7,158 nt of DNA from an uncultured Bacteroidota bacterium (GCA_946479055.1 CAMLEX010000251.1:1-7158), one strand, 5' to 3'; counted from the first letter of the stretch, positions 1 to 5,289 are shown. Numbers and translations: made by a program. Notes: generated by a model from the sequence alone, not told the origin.

Positions 1-657
1 GCTATGGATTTAGCAAAAGATCAGATTGTAGGTGGTAACCGTTATCTCTACGGCGTACAAACAGGAGCATCACTGGTAGCTCCCGATCAATCGGGCGTTG
101 GCATTTGTGCCATCGATGCACCCTTGCTCAGTTTTGGTGCCCCGGGCCTCTGGAAATATGATTATGATTATTTCCCAAAACAACCTTCTGTATTTGTGAA
201 TTTGTACAACAATATGTGGAATACCAATTTCCCTTACTGGACCGAAGGCTCGTGGAGCGAACGGGTACGCATCTGGGGCATCAAACAAGGAGAAAAAACA
301 ACAGAAAACCTCGCTGTACAATCTTGGGAAGCAAGAACCCCATTGATGGCTGTTGCTGCAAGTGGACAAGGTAAAACACTGCCCGCACAACAAACAGGTA
401 TTTCTGTTTCACGTAAAGGAGTGCTGGTTACAGCCTTTGGTGAAGACCCTGACGGAAACAAAGGCACACTGCTGCGTTTATGGGAACAAGCAGGTAACAC
501 AGCTGTAGTTAGCATCACCTTGCCCGGCAAGCAGTTCCGTAAAGCCACACCCGTTAATCTTCGTGGTGAAGTAAGTGGAAAGTCCATCAACATCATCAAC
601 GGAAAGTTCAGTTGTTCCATCAAACAATTTGGACCGGCCAGTTTTATTTTGGAATGA
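1..657 (+). CDS. 3' end of a large glycoside-hydrolase-like protein (alpha-mannosidase/GH38-type C-terminus), partial
   Basis: The frame is open through the left edge, so the first in-window Met (base 4) need not be the start; about 218 codons of the C-terminal part are present. Counting from that Met, an aromatic-rich segment at residues 66-84 (NLYNNMWNTNFPYWTEGSW) and a following ERVRIW resemble the late beta-sandwich region of GH38-like or related large secreted hydrolases. The last 60 residues run LLRLWEQAG, then PVNLRGE, and end in FGPASFILE, the kind of closing beta-strand domain seen in alpha-mannosidase C-termini. The likely role is hydrolysis of glycans outside the cytoplasm. The catalytic domain and any signal peptide lie outside the window, so substrate and family cannot be fixed. 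It could instead be a DUF-type protein sharing only this C-terminal fold. A 109-bp gap separates it from the dioxygenase gene on the same strand. Confidence 0.6.
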   Translation, partial: AMDLAKDQIVGGNRYLYGVQTGASLVAPDQSGVGICAIDAPLLSFGAPGLWKYDYDYFPKQPSVFVNLYNNMWNTNFPYWTEGSWSERVRIWGIKQGEKTTENLAVQSWEARTPLMAVAASGQGKTLPAQQTGISVSRKGVLVTAFGEDPDGNKGTLLRLWEQAGNTAVVSITLPGKQFRKATPVNLRGEVSGKSINIINGKFSCSIKQFGPASFILE

Positions 658-703
658 CCCAATAGCGGGAATAATAAATAAAACGCTCCGCTCATTTAAA
701 AAA

Positions 704-726
704 CTGCTGGAAGCAGCTACATGTAG
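704..726. repeat. Small hairpin plus 10-bp palindrome between the first two genes
   Basis: CTGCT-GGA-AGCAG (704-716) is a perfect 5-bp hairpin, followed directly by the palindrome CTACATGTAG (717-726). There is no T tract on either side, so it is not a convincing intrinsic terminator. It may be an RNA-end structure or an operator; nothing decides between these. Confidence 0.35.
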
Positions 727-766
727 AAGAAAATACTGAATTCTAACTTTTCTAAAACCGAAAAAT

Positions 767-1744
767 ATGAACAAATTGCTTTCAACCTCAACGCATGATC
801 TCTCAAATTACAGCTGCCCGATTGCTGGCTTATTTGAACAGCCGAAAACGGCAAAAGATTGGGAACAATATATGTTAACCGACGAGCAAGTTGCTTCATT
901 CCAGGAGCTCGGCTTTGTTAGTGGTATCAAAATATTGACAGATGAACAGGTGGGCATACTGAATGAAGAACTGGTAAAACTTCAATCAGTAAATGAAGAA
1001 GAGAAGAAACTGTTTTATCATTATGAGATTAACGAAGCGGAAGATCCTGACAAAGTGCTCTTCCATGCCATCGGTGGCTGGCGGGTTACGCCGGGCTTTC
1101 ATGATCTGATCTGGTCGCCGGCTTATCGTATGGCTACCTATCAATTGTTAGGTCAATCATTCCGGCTCTTCCATGATCAGTTGTTTTGCAAGCCTCCGCT
1201 TCATGGCGGCGTAGTAGCTTGGCACCAGGATTTTTCGTACTGGACATTTACCAAACCCATGCATCATCTCACGTGTTGGATAGGGTTGGATGATGCCAAC
1301 ACCGAAAATGGTTGCCTGTACTTTTTGCCCGGCAGTCATAAATGGGGGTTACTGCCTATCACCGGTCTCACAGGTGATATGAATGCCATCAAAGGCATTT
1401 TGAACGAAGGACAAAACACCGTTTTTGATAATAAAGTACCCAATGAATTGCCCAAGGGGTATGCCAGCTTCCATCACCCATTAATGATTCATGGATCTTA
1501 TGCCAATTATTCGGCGCGACCCAGGAGAGCTGTTGTATTAAATGCAATGGCCAGCAATACATTGGGCAATACGGCTAATTATGAACGTATAGATGCCTTG
1601 CATAACTTTCCTGCAATGGAACAGGATAAAGTACTCGATAATCGCTTTTTCCCTTTGCTGTTTGAGGGAGACAAAGAGTTGGGAACATTACTTAATACGG
1701 TGCCGAAGGTTAATCCGGCTAGTTTGTACGATGTGAATGGATAA
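767..1744 (+). CDS. Phytanoyl-CoA dioxygenase (PhyH) family Fe(II)/2-oxoglutarate oxygenase
   Basis: A 325-residue cytoplasmic protein with the facial-triad motif of the PhyH family. The HxD pair is in AWHQDFSYW (H153, D155). The distal histidine is in MIHGSYANYS (H242), followed 11 residues later by R253 in RPRR, the expected 2-oxoglutarate carboxylate ligand. The double-stranded beta-helix core is also recognisable in HLTCWIGLDDANTENGCL and FLPGSHKWG (about residues 167-194). Such enzymes couple oxidative decarboxylation of 2-oxoglutarate to hydroxylation of a small substrate; bacterial members act on very varied compounds, so the substrate is unknown. There is no signal peptide. The ATG at 767 is chosen because it gives normal family length; upstream there is only an A-rich stretch and no Shine-Dalgarno, usual in Bacteroidota. 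TAACTTTT at 744-751 is a near match to a -7 box without a partner. All key residues are intact. Confidence 0.9.
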   Translation: MNKLLSTSTHDLSNYSCPIAGLFEQPKTAKDWEQYMLTDEQVASFQELGFVSGIKILTDEQVGILNEELVKLQSVNEEEKKLFYHYEINEAEDPDKVLFHAIGGWRVTPGFHDLIWSPAYRMATYQLLGQSFRLFHDQLFCKPPLHGGVVAWHQDFSYWTFTKPMHHLTCWIGLDDANTENGCLYFLPGSHKWGLLPITGLTGDMNAIKGILNEGQNTVFDNKVPNELPKGYASFHHPLMIHGSYANYSARPRRAVVLNAMASNTLGNTANYERIDALHNFPAMEQDKVLDNRFFPLLFEGDKELGTLLNTVPKVNPASLYDVNG

Positions 1745-1835
1745 AAAAAGATTGTCAAAACAATTAGCGTTAACGACCTTCCCGCTTAAATAGTTTATCG
1801 GTAGCATAAGATTATTGCTCAAGAAAAGATTCCCC

Positions 1836-1875
1836 TAAAGGCCGGAAAGTTCTCATCGTACTTTCCGGACCTTTA
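1836..1875. terminator. Long stem-loop after the PhyH gene, possible terminator or mRNA 3' end
   Basis: Bases 1836-1850 pair with 1860-1875 to give 15 base pairs with a single bulged A (1869) and a 9-base loop. The core CCGGAAAGT/ACTTTCCGG is uninterrupted. No clean T run follows on either strand, so intrinsic termination is not certain. It lies 92 bases after the PhyH stop and 31 bases beyond the end of the minus-strand reading frame that stops at 1906, so it could serve either. Confidence 0.55.
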
Positions 1876-1905
1876 TCAATTAATGTATTCATTACCCTGT
1901 TGATT

Positions 1906-2187
1906 TTATACTTTTCTCTTTTTAAGTACTTTCAGCTTTTCCATTTCCTGCTCAATGATTAAGCTTACATCTAATTTCACTGCAACTATCTCCTGCCCTG
2001 CCCCGCCCCGCAACGAGTTCCGAGTGAAGGGCAAGATGGCCCGTTTGTCCGACAAACGTACATCTTGCTGACTGCGGTAAAGAGGCAGTCTGGTTGACTT
2101 GTCAACTGTTGTGTGACCTGGAAATTCATTACTTAATACTTTTAAAAGAAAGGGAGTACTGCCAAAATGCTGGTGGCAATTGCAGTA
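1906..2187 (-). pseudogene. In-frame 93-codon open extension behind the HTH gene's stop codon; possible broken or readthrough coding region
   Basis: On the minus strand the HTH gene ends with TAA (2190-2188). In exactly the same frame the next 93 codons are open, to a TAA at 1908-1906. The predicted peptide has a middle part containing RLSDKRAILPFTRNSLRGG and a C-terminal part, KLDVSLIIEQEMEKLKVLKK, that would form a charged amphipathic helix. There is no ATG until near its end, so an independent gene would need GTG or TTG. Either the HTH gene was once longer and acquired a stop, or the openness is partly chance. The three palindromes at 2031-2106 lie inside this frame, so a repeat insertion into coding DNA is also possible. 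I do not recognise the peptide as a family. Confidence 0.3.
2031..2106. repeat. Cluster of three adjacent inverted repeats
   Basis: Three palindromes follow one another. The first is nested: GCAAGATG (2031-2038) pairs with CATCTTGC (2061-2068), and inside it CGTTTGTC (2042-2049) pairs with GACAAACG (2051-2058) around one base. The second is GACTGC (2070-2075) with GCAGTC (2085-2090). The third is GTTGAC-TT-GTCAAC (2093-2106). All arms are perfect. A GC-rich stretch (1990-2043) overlaps the left side, unlike the AT-rich surroundings. It could be an extragenic palindromic repeat, a recombinase or relaxase recognition region, or a structured RNA; the sequence alone does not decide. Confidence 0.7.
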
Positions 2188-2508
2188 TTACTTTGGATTT
2201 TTAATGATGGTAACCTTGCTATTCTCAATCAGCTTTTCGACATCTTCCCTGCGAAAGAAACGTCGGGATTGGATTTTAATAGAAGGAAGTTTTCCCTGGT
2301 TCATCCAGTCGTATAAAGTGGGTTTGGAAATTTTGAAGATGGCGCAAACCTCAGTCGTCTTTAATAACGGCCGTTGTACATTCTTATCTAAAGTAGTTAA
2401 TAAGGGAACGGTGTTTTTGTGTTCGATTACCACCTGTTCTACAATCGTCTTTAATTTTTGCCAGAATTCTTTCGGCTCCATCGGGAACAGCATCTGCACA
2501 TCGCCCAT
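2188..2508 (-). CDS. Small helix-turn-helix DNA-binding protein, excisionase/MerR-like (HTH_17 type)
   Basis: 106 residues. The C-terminal half is a winged-helix HTH of the excisionase type: LLKTTEVCAIFKISKPTLYDWMNQ (residues 48-71) holds the first helices and turn. It is followed by the GKLPSIKIQSRRFF wing (72-85) and REDVEKLIE (87-95), the usual closing helix. The N-terminal 40 residues look helical (PKEFWQKLKTIVEQVV) and may mediate dimerisation. In Bacteroidota such proteins are often encoded on integrative elements, where they regulate excision or nearby genes; that role here is inference from family and place. In-frame Met codons at residues 6 and 10 are alternative starts; the upstream 11-bp inverted repeat begins 7 bases before the first ATG, which makes an internal start thinkable. 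It is divergent from the small ORF at 2586. The antisense reading frame across it is a shadow. Confidence 0.8.
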   Translation of the reverse strand: MGDVQMLFPMEPKEFWQKLKTIVEQVVIEHKNTVPLLTTLDKNVQRPLLKTTEVCAIFKISKPTLYDWMNQGKLPSIKIQSRRFFRREDVEKLIENSKVTIIKNPK

Positions 2509-2514
2509 ACATCA

Positions 2515-2550
2515 TAATTTTAAGTATTGAAAAATTGAAACTTAAAATTA
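2515..2550. promoter_or_regulatory. Perfect 11-bp inverted repeat between divergent genes, candidate operator
   Basis: TAATTTTAAGT (2515-2525) and ACTTAAAATTA (2540-2550) are exact reverse complements around a 14-base spacer. The spacer is itself two ATTGAA copies separated by AA. It lies between the HTH gene start (2508, minus) and the small plus-strand ORF (2586). Size and symmetry fit a dimeric regulator site, and autoregulation by the HTH protein is the simplest inference. On the minus strand the right arm also gives TAATTTTA, one base off a -7 box. An RNA hairpin is possible but would be AT-only and weak. Confidence 0.6.
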
Positions 2551-2585
2551 CCTGTGCTGACTGCGTTTAATTATATTATTTGAGT

Positions 2586-2765
2586 ATGGCTTTTTGTGAA
2601 AGAGAGAAAGAAAGAAAAACTATTCATTTAAGACCGGTAAAATTTGAGTGGGAGCCATTGGCGGCAAGGAGAGATATTTCATTAGTTAAATACCTTTTAA
2701 AAATCATTAAATACGAACAAAAGCAAATTGAAGAATTAAAAAACCGGCCTGGACAAAGACTATAG
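2586..2765 (+). CDS. Small protein, possible ribbon-helix-helix-like, function unknown
   Basis: 59 residues from the ATG at 2586 (a TTG at 2580 would add two residues; ATG is preferred). An N-terminal charged stretch is followed by KTIHLRPVKFEW, which could be the beta-strand of a ribbon-helix-helix fold. Two helical stretches follow, PLAARRDISLVKYLLKIIKY and EQKQIEELKN. This order resembles small DNA-binding antitoxin or mobilisation accessory proteins, but the match is by eye and weak. It has no Shine-Dalgarno and no exact -7 box. It reads away from the HTH gene across the candidate operator, so the two may be co-regulated. I do not recognise a named family. After its TAG the same frame stays open for 21 more codons (MFGFRGRKRPRR onward), which hints at gene decay. 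Confidence 0.45.
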   Translation: MAFCEREKERKTIHLRPVKFEWEPLAARRDISLVKYLLKIIKYEQKQIEELKNRPGQRL

Positions 2766-2815
2766 ATGTTCGGTTTTCGTGGGAGGAAGCGACCTAGGCG
2801 TATAGACCCATTGAA

Positions 2816-3003
2816 ATGTTGGTCCGTATGAATGTTGACATTATCCTAAGAGAAGCTGAACGGCAGAAAAACTAGCAGAAACGCCGGGCGGATATCATCT
2901 GGTAAATGGAGGCACCCGCGAAGTTTGTAACAACTACGCCCCAAAAGGCCATCATGATAGGACGCAAATGGCCTTAACAGAAGGAATAATAAGTAAGAAT
3001 TGA
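2816..3003 (+). pseudogene. Possible small gene broken by a one-base frameshift
   Basis: From the ATG at 2816 the frame reads MLVRMNVDIILREAERQK and then stops at TAG (2873-2875). Adding one A to the five-A run at 2867-2871 moves it into a frame that stays open for 43 codons (LAETPGGYHLVNGG, then TREVCNNYAPKGHHDR) to the TGA at 3001-3003. The restored product would be about 62 residues with ordinary amino-acid composition. I do not recognise it. A slip in a homopolymer A run is a common mutation and also a common sequencing error. The joined frame may be chance; the two halves are not independently supported. Confidence 0.3.
2945..2975. repeat. Perfect 8-bp inverted repeat AAGGCCAT/ATGGCCTT
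   Basis: AAGGCCAT at 2945-2952 and ATGGCCTT at 2968-2975 flank a 15-base spacer. No T tract follows, so it is not a typical terminator. It sits inside the disrupted small frame that ends at 3003. Confidence 0.4.
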
Positions 3004-3197
3004 TTAATTTTAGTTAAGTAAACTGTCTTAACACACGAAGTTTATTCGGTTCTTTTAAACTCGGGTTAATTGAGATTATGCAATTAGATGAACGATGTTA
3101 GGCACATTGTTAGGCACATTTTGAAAAATGGGCTTAGCGCCAAGAAAAAAACAGAAAAGACAAAAGCTAAAAAAAGGTTCAAAAAATCTCCAAAACA
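3004..3197. other. Gene-poor stretch between the disrupted frame and the tRNA terminator
   Basis: No convincing gene is present. It holds an inverted repeat GTTAAG/CTTAAC (3013-3018, 3027-3032), an exact 12-bp tandem duplication (3097-3120) and an A-rich run from about 3140 to 3200. A Lys-rich 44-codon frame (3088-3222) runs through it but ends within the tRNA terminator. I see no copy of the tRNA 3' end here, so no attachment-site repeat. Confidence 0.5.
3097..3120. repeat. 12-bp perfect tandem duplication
   Basis: GTTAGGCACATT occurs twice head to tail (3097-3108 and 3109-3120). Twelve bases preserve any reading frame; in the 44-codon frame starting at 3088 the unit encodes VRHI twice. It may be a replication slippage product, a pair of protein-binding repeats or a scar of recombination. 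Confidence 0.85.
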
Positions 3198-3234
3198 AAA
3201 AGAGATCAGCATTTTAAACTAGCCGATCTCTTTT
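3192..3234 (-). terminator. Rho-independent terminator of tRNA-Lys, possibly bidirectional
   Basis: AAAAGAGATC (3198-3207) and GATCTCTTTT (3225-3234) are perfect complements around a 17-base loop that has two further G-C pairs inside. Read on the minus strand, the stem is followed by TTTTTGTTTT (3201-3192), a good U tract 50-60 bases past the tRNA. On the plus strand it also ends in TTTT, so it could stop transcription from the left as well. Confidence 0.8.
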
Positions 3235-3256
3235 GTTAAGAGTCTGAAAAAATTTG

Positions 3257-3330
3257 TGACCCCTCAGGGACTCGAACCCTGGACCTACTGATTAAGAGTC
3301 AGTAGCTCTAACCAACTGAGCTAAGGAGTC
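3257..3330 (-). tRNA. tRNA-Lys, anticodon CTT
   Basis: The 74-base minus-strand sequence folds as a full cloverleaf. The acceptor is GACTCCT with AGGGGTC (one T-G wobble), the D stem is GCTC/GAGC with an AGTTGGTTA loop, and the anticodon stem is ACTGA/TCAGT with loop CTCTTAA. The variable loop is AGGTC, and the T stem is CAGGG/CCCTG with TTCGAGT. The loop places CTT at positions 34-36, reading AAG lysine codons; the discriminator is A, as expected for lysine. CCA is not encoded. The 3' side faces the gene-poor interval to the left, the usual arrangement for elements integrated at tRNA genes. Confidence 0.96.
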
Positions 3331-3337
3331 GGGGTTG

Positions 3338-3345
3338 CAAATATA
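3338..3345 (-). promoter_or_regulatory. -7 box of the tRNA-Lys promoter
   Basis: Minus strand TATATTTG is an exact match to the Bacteroidota sigma-A -7 consensus TAnnTTTG, 7 bases before the tRNA 5' end. No clear TTG-type -33 element is seen at the expected distance upstream. Confidence 0.65.
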
Positions 3346-3567
3346 AGTCAGAACCACGATTTTTTGGATGTTGATGGATTAAAGGATAAAAATTAAAAGC
3401 ATTTTGATACGATGCTGTTGGAACTGTAGCATGTCACTTAAAGTAATAGGTATCGAAAAAATAAAAAAACTGACCCCAGCCCTTATCATTTTCAGGAATG
3501 GATTAGCGACCCATAGAAGCTTTTATACCATTTGTCTAAAATAATGGGCGGCTAGCATAAAATCGTC

Positions 3568-3582
3568 GTACCTTTTAGGTAC
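3568..3582. repeat. Short perfect hairpin GTACC-TTTTA-GGTAC in the leader of the small exported peptide
   Basis: A 5-bp stem with a 5-base loop ends 15 bases before the ATG at 3598, with an A-rich run between. TACCTTTT inside it is one base off a -7 box, so it may be promoter DNA instead of an RNA structure. Confidence 0.35.
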
Positions 3583-3597
3583 AAAAAATATAGGACT

Positions 3598-3756
3598 ATG
3601 AAAAAATTTATTGTAGCCCTTGCACTGGCCGGCGGAGTAGCTGCTTTCGCTTATGCCAGCCTTCACAACCGTAACAGCGATAAACAAGCCATCGAAAAAC
3701 AACAAAAGAAAGAAGTGAAAAAAGAAGAATGCAGGAAAAGATGCATTTTCGGCTGA
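3598..3756 (+). CDS. Small exported Lys/Glu-rich peptide with C-terminal CxxxC, function unknown
   Basis: 52 residues. MKKFIVALALAGGVAAFAYA is a textbook Sec signal peptide with likely cleavage after A20 (AYA). The mature part of about 32 residues starts SLHNRNSDKQ, becomes charged (KQQKKEVKKEE), and ends in CRKRCIFG, with two cysteines four residues apart. Tiny signal-peptide proteins with a lysine/glutamate middle and a cysteine-rich end are a pattern I associate with Chitinophagaceae, where the function is unknown; the cysteines could form a disulfide or bind metal in the periplasm. A strong terminator starts 17 bases after the stop, which supports a real single-gene transcript. Both antisense frames across it are shadows. 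Confidence 0.75.
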   Translation: MKKFIVALALAGGVAAFAYASLHNRNSDKQAIEKQQKKEVKKEECRKRCIFG

Positions 3757-3773
3757 TGCGGTAGCCAGCTATG

Positions 3774-3817
3774 TACCGTCCCGCTTTACCATGGTATGAC
3801 GGGGCGGTATTTTTTTT
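3774..3817 (+). terminator. Strong rho-independent terminator after the small exported peptide gene
   Basis: TACCGTCCCG (3774-3783) pairs with CGGGGCGGTA (3800-3809) with one G-T wobble. Inside, after a 3-by-3 internal loop, the palindrome TACCATGGTA continues the stem. Eight T residues (3810-3817) follow directly. Confidence 0.92.
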
Positions 3818-3819
3818 GC

Positions 3820-3840
3820 CAAATATCAATTGCATATTTG
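3820..3840. repeat. Inverted repeat CAAATAT/ATATTTG, possible operator
   Basis: CAAATAT (3820-3826) and ATATTTG (3834-3840) flank a 7-base centre containing CAATTG. It lies between a terminator and the promoter region of the amide hydrolase gene, so a regulator site is possible. It could also be chance in AT-rich DNA. Confidence 0.35.
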
Positions 3841-3873
3841 TCTTCATGTCCGGTTACAGCTCCAAAAAAGTTC

Positions 3874-3906
3874 TTTGTATTAACTGTCACTGGCGTTGCA
3901 TCTTTG
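3874..3906 (+). promoter_or_regulatory. Candidate promoter of the amide hydrolase gene
   Basis: TTTG (3874-3877) and CATCTTTG (3899-3906) resemble the Bacteroidota -33 (TTTG) and -7 (TAnnTTTG, one mismatch) elements, 21 bases apart. This would give a leader of roughly 45 bases that is A-rich and lacks a Shine-Dalgarno. Confidence 0.4.
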
Positions 3907-3957
3907 CGTCGCTGTGTGAATAGTACTTATTAAAAAAAATTCTGAAACCTTCCTACT

Positions 3958-5001
3958 ATGCTTATCAAGAAACTCATAGCCATTGCCTCGCTCCTGCTCT
4001 GCATAACAGTTGCTCAAGCCTGTACTACTTTCTTTATTCATCATAATGGTAAAATGGTATTTGGTCGTAATTATGATTGGATGGCGGACGCCGGAATGGT
4101 TTGCTCCAATCAACGAGGGCTTGCCAAAACATCAATGAAAACCGATGATGGGAAAACTATCAGTTGGATATCTCAATATGGCAGCATCAGCTTCAACCAA
4201 TATGGAAAAGAATTTCCTACCGGTGGTATGAATGAAAAGGGACTGGTAGTAGAATTGATGTGGCTGGATGGTACAATGTATCCCAAACCGGATGATCGTC
4301 CTGCTATCGATGTACTGCAATGGGTGCAATACCAGCTTGACAATTGTTCTACCATAGAAGAAGTGATTGCTGCGGATAAGAAACTGCGGATCATTTCTAA
4401 AGGAACGCCTCTTCATTATCTTGTAGCGGATGCCAAAGGCAATGCGGCAACGATAGAATTCCTTAACGGAAAAATGGTGGTACACAGAGGCGGCGATCTG
4501 CCCATACCTGTATTGACCAATGACACATACGACCGATCAGTGAAAAGTAACGCCAATGGCACAGAAAGTGGCAACAACTCATTGGAGCGTTTTTCTACTG
4601 CCTGCAAAATGATACAGGAATACAAAGCAAAACCGGGAGAAAAGTCGTTGGTTGATCAGTCCTTTGATATATTAAACAAAGTATCGCAGGGCGATTATAC
4701 CAAATGGAGCATTGTATATGATATCAGTGATAAAAAGATATATTTTAAAACAGAAAAGTTCCACCAGGTAAAAACAGTCAGCTTCTCTTCTTTCAATTTC
4801 TCCTGCAATACAGCATCAAAAGTTTTAGATATGAATAGAGCAGAACAAGGAAATATGAGCACTTATTTCGAAGATTATTTGACCGGTACAAATAATCTCA
4901 TATTGGAAAAAACAATCAAGCAAAGTAGCTCCCAGATAGAGGTAAGCCAGGAAGAAAAACAGGCCATAAAATCGTATCCGGATACAATTCACTGTAAATG
5001 A
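3958..5001 (+). CDS. Secreted linear amide C-N hydrolase, choloylglycine hydrolase / penicillin V acylase family
   Basis: 347 residues, Ntn-hydrolase fold. MLIKKLIAIASLLLCITVAQA is a Sec signal peptide ending in an AQA signal peptidase I site, and the next residue is C22, the nucleophile. Removal of the signal therefore exposes the catalytic N-terminal cysteine. Other family residues are in place: R37 and D40 in GRNYDW, N92 in GGMNEKGL, N188 in LTND, and R211 in ERF, with the conserved HYLVADAKGNAATIEF strand (153-168). The family hydrolyses amide bonds of bile-salt conjugates, penicillin V or acyl-homoserine lactones; which one is open here, and a free-living host would argue against bile salts. 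The lipobox rule is not met (A and Q at -3 and -2), so a periplasmic soluble enzyme is more likely than a lipoprotein. The last 70 residues after the core (from about 280) form a C-terminal extension. It stands alone between a terminator and an AT-rich gap. Confidence 0.9.
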   Translation: MLIKKLIAIASLLLCITVAQACTTFFIHHNGKMVFGRNYDWMADAGMVCSNQRGLAKTSMKTDDGKTISWISQYGSISFNQYGKEFPTGGMNEKGLVVELMWLDGTMYPKPDDRPAIDVLQWVQYQLDNCSTIEEVIAADKKLRIISKGTPLHYLVADAKGNAATIEFLNGKMVVHRGGDLPIPVLTNDTYDRSVKSNANGTESGNNSLERFSTACKMIQEYKAKPGEKSLVDQSFDILNKVSQGDYTKWSIVYDISDKKIYFKTEKFHQVKTVSFSSFNFSCNTASKVLDMNRAEQGNMSTYFEDYLTGTNNLILEKTIKQSSSQIEVSQEEKQAIKSYPDTIHCK

Positions 5002-5132
5002 ATTCTTTGATCCTATTCCTTGTCAAATTGCAGACAACATGTATTACTTGCTGATAGTCAATATTTTAATTTGTTTAAAATTTATTTTTATTTCATTAAT
5101 AACTTTTAGATTCCTCCAATCTTCCAAATCCT

Positions 5133-5140
5133 TAATTTTG
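5133..5140 (+). promoter_or_regulatory. Candidate -7 box upstream of the small acidic protein gene
   Basis: TAATTTTG matches TAnnTTTG exactly. No good -33 TTG lies at normal spacing, and the implied leader is about 140 bases. Otherwise the 288-base gap from 5002 to 5289 is AT-rich and shows no gene or terminator hairpin that I can support. Confidence 0.35.
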
Positions 5141-5279
5141 TTCTGAACGCTAACCCACTCTTAAATTCTCCCATTATTCAACTGCATAGTGTAACGATTA
5201 ATGTTGAGCCTGTACCTGTTCATCCTGGCTAAACAAACGACTTGCAGATAGAACGATTTAATAAAGAACTAAAATAAAA

Positions 5280-5285
5280 GGGAGG
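5280..5285 (+). promoter_or_regulatory. Strong Shine-Dalgarno GGGAGG
   Basis: GGGAGG lies 4 bases before the ATG at 5290. The other genes in this window have A-rich leaders with no such sequence, as is normal for Bacteroidota, so this one stands out. It fixes the start of the small acidic protein. Confidence 0.6.
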
Positions 5286-5289
5286 CCGC

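Noticed and set aside
234..695. Minus-strand 153-codon frame opposite the first gene
   Set aside because: It is antisense to a protein with clear hydrolase-like sequence; the translation is cysteine- and leucine-rich without domain character.
1986..2129. Minus-strand 47-codon frame starting MNFQVTQQL
   Set aside because: It overlaps the extension frame and the palindrome cluster, has no ribosome-binding or promoter support, and has a cysteine-rich, low-plausibility composition. Only one frame can be real, and the one continuing the HTH gene has better context.
2180..2530. Plus-strand 116-codon frame over the HTH gene
   Set aside because: It is the antisense shadow of a recognisable HTH protein; its translation shows no domain and it runs through the candidate operator.
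2580..2585. TTG start for the small plus-strand ORF
   Set aside because: An ATG follows two codons later, and neither start has a Shine-Dalgarno that would favour the TTG.
3097..3120. Tandem repeat as a CRISPR array
   Set aside because: Only two 12-base copies with no spacers, and no cas-like gene in the window.
1745..3256. Attachment-site duplication of the tRNA-Lys 3' end
   Set aside because: I looked for the T-arm and acceptor sequence elsewhere in this interval and found no copy; an att site could lie outside the window.
3608..3847. Minus-strand frames across the small exported peptide and its terminator
   Set aside because: They read through a strong plus-strand terminator and oppose a signal-peptide gene; no start signals.
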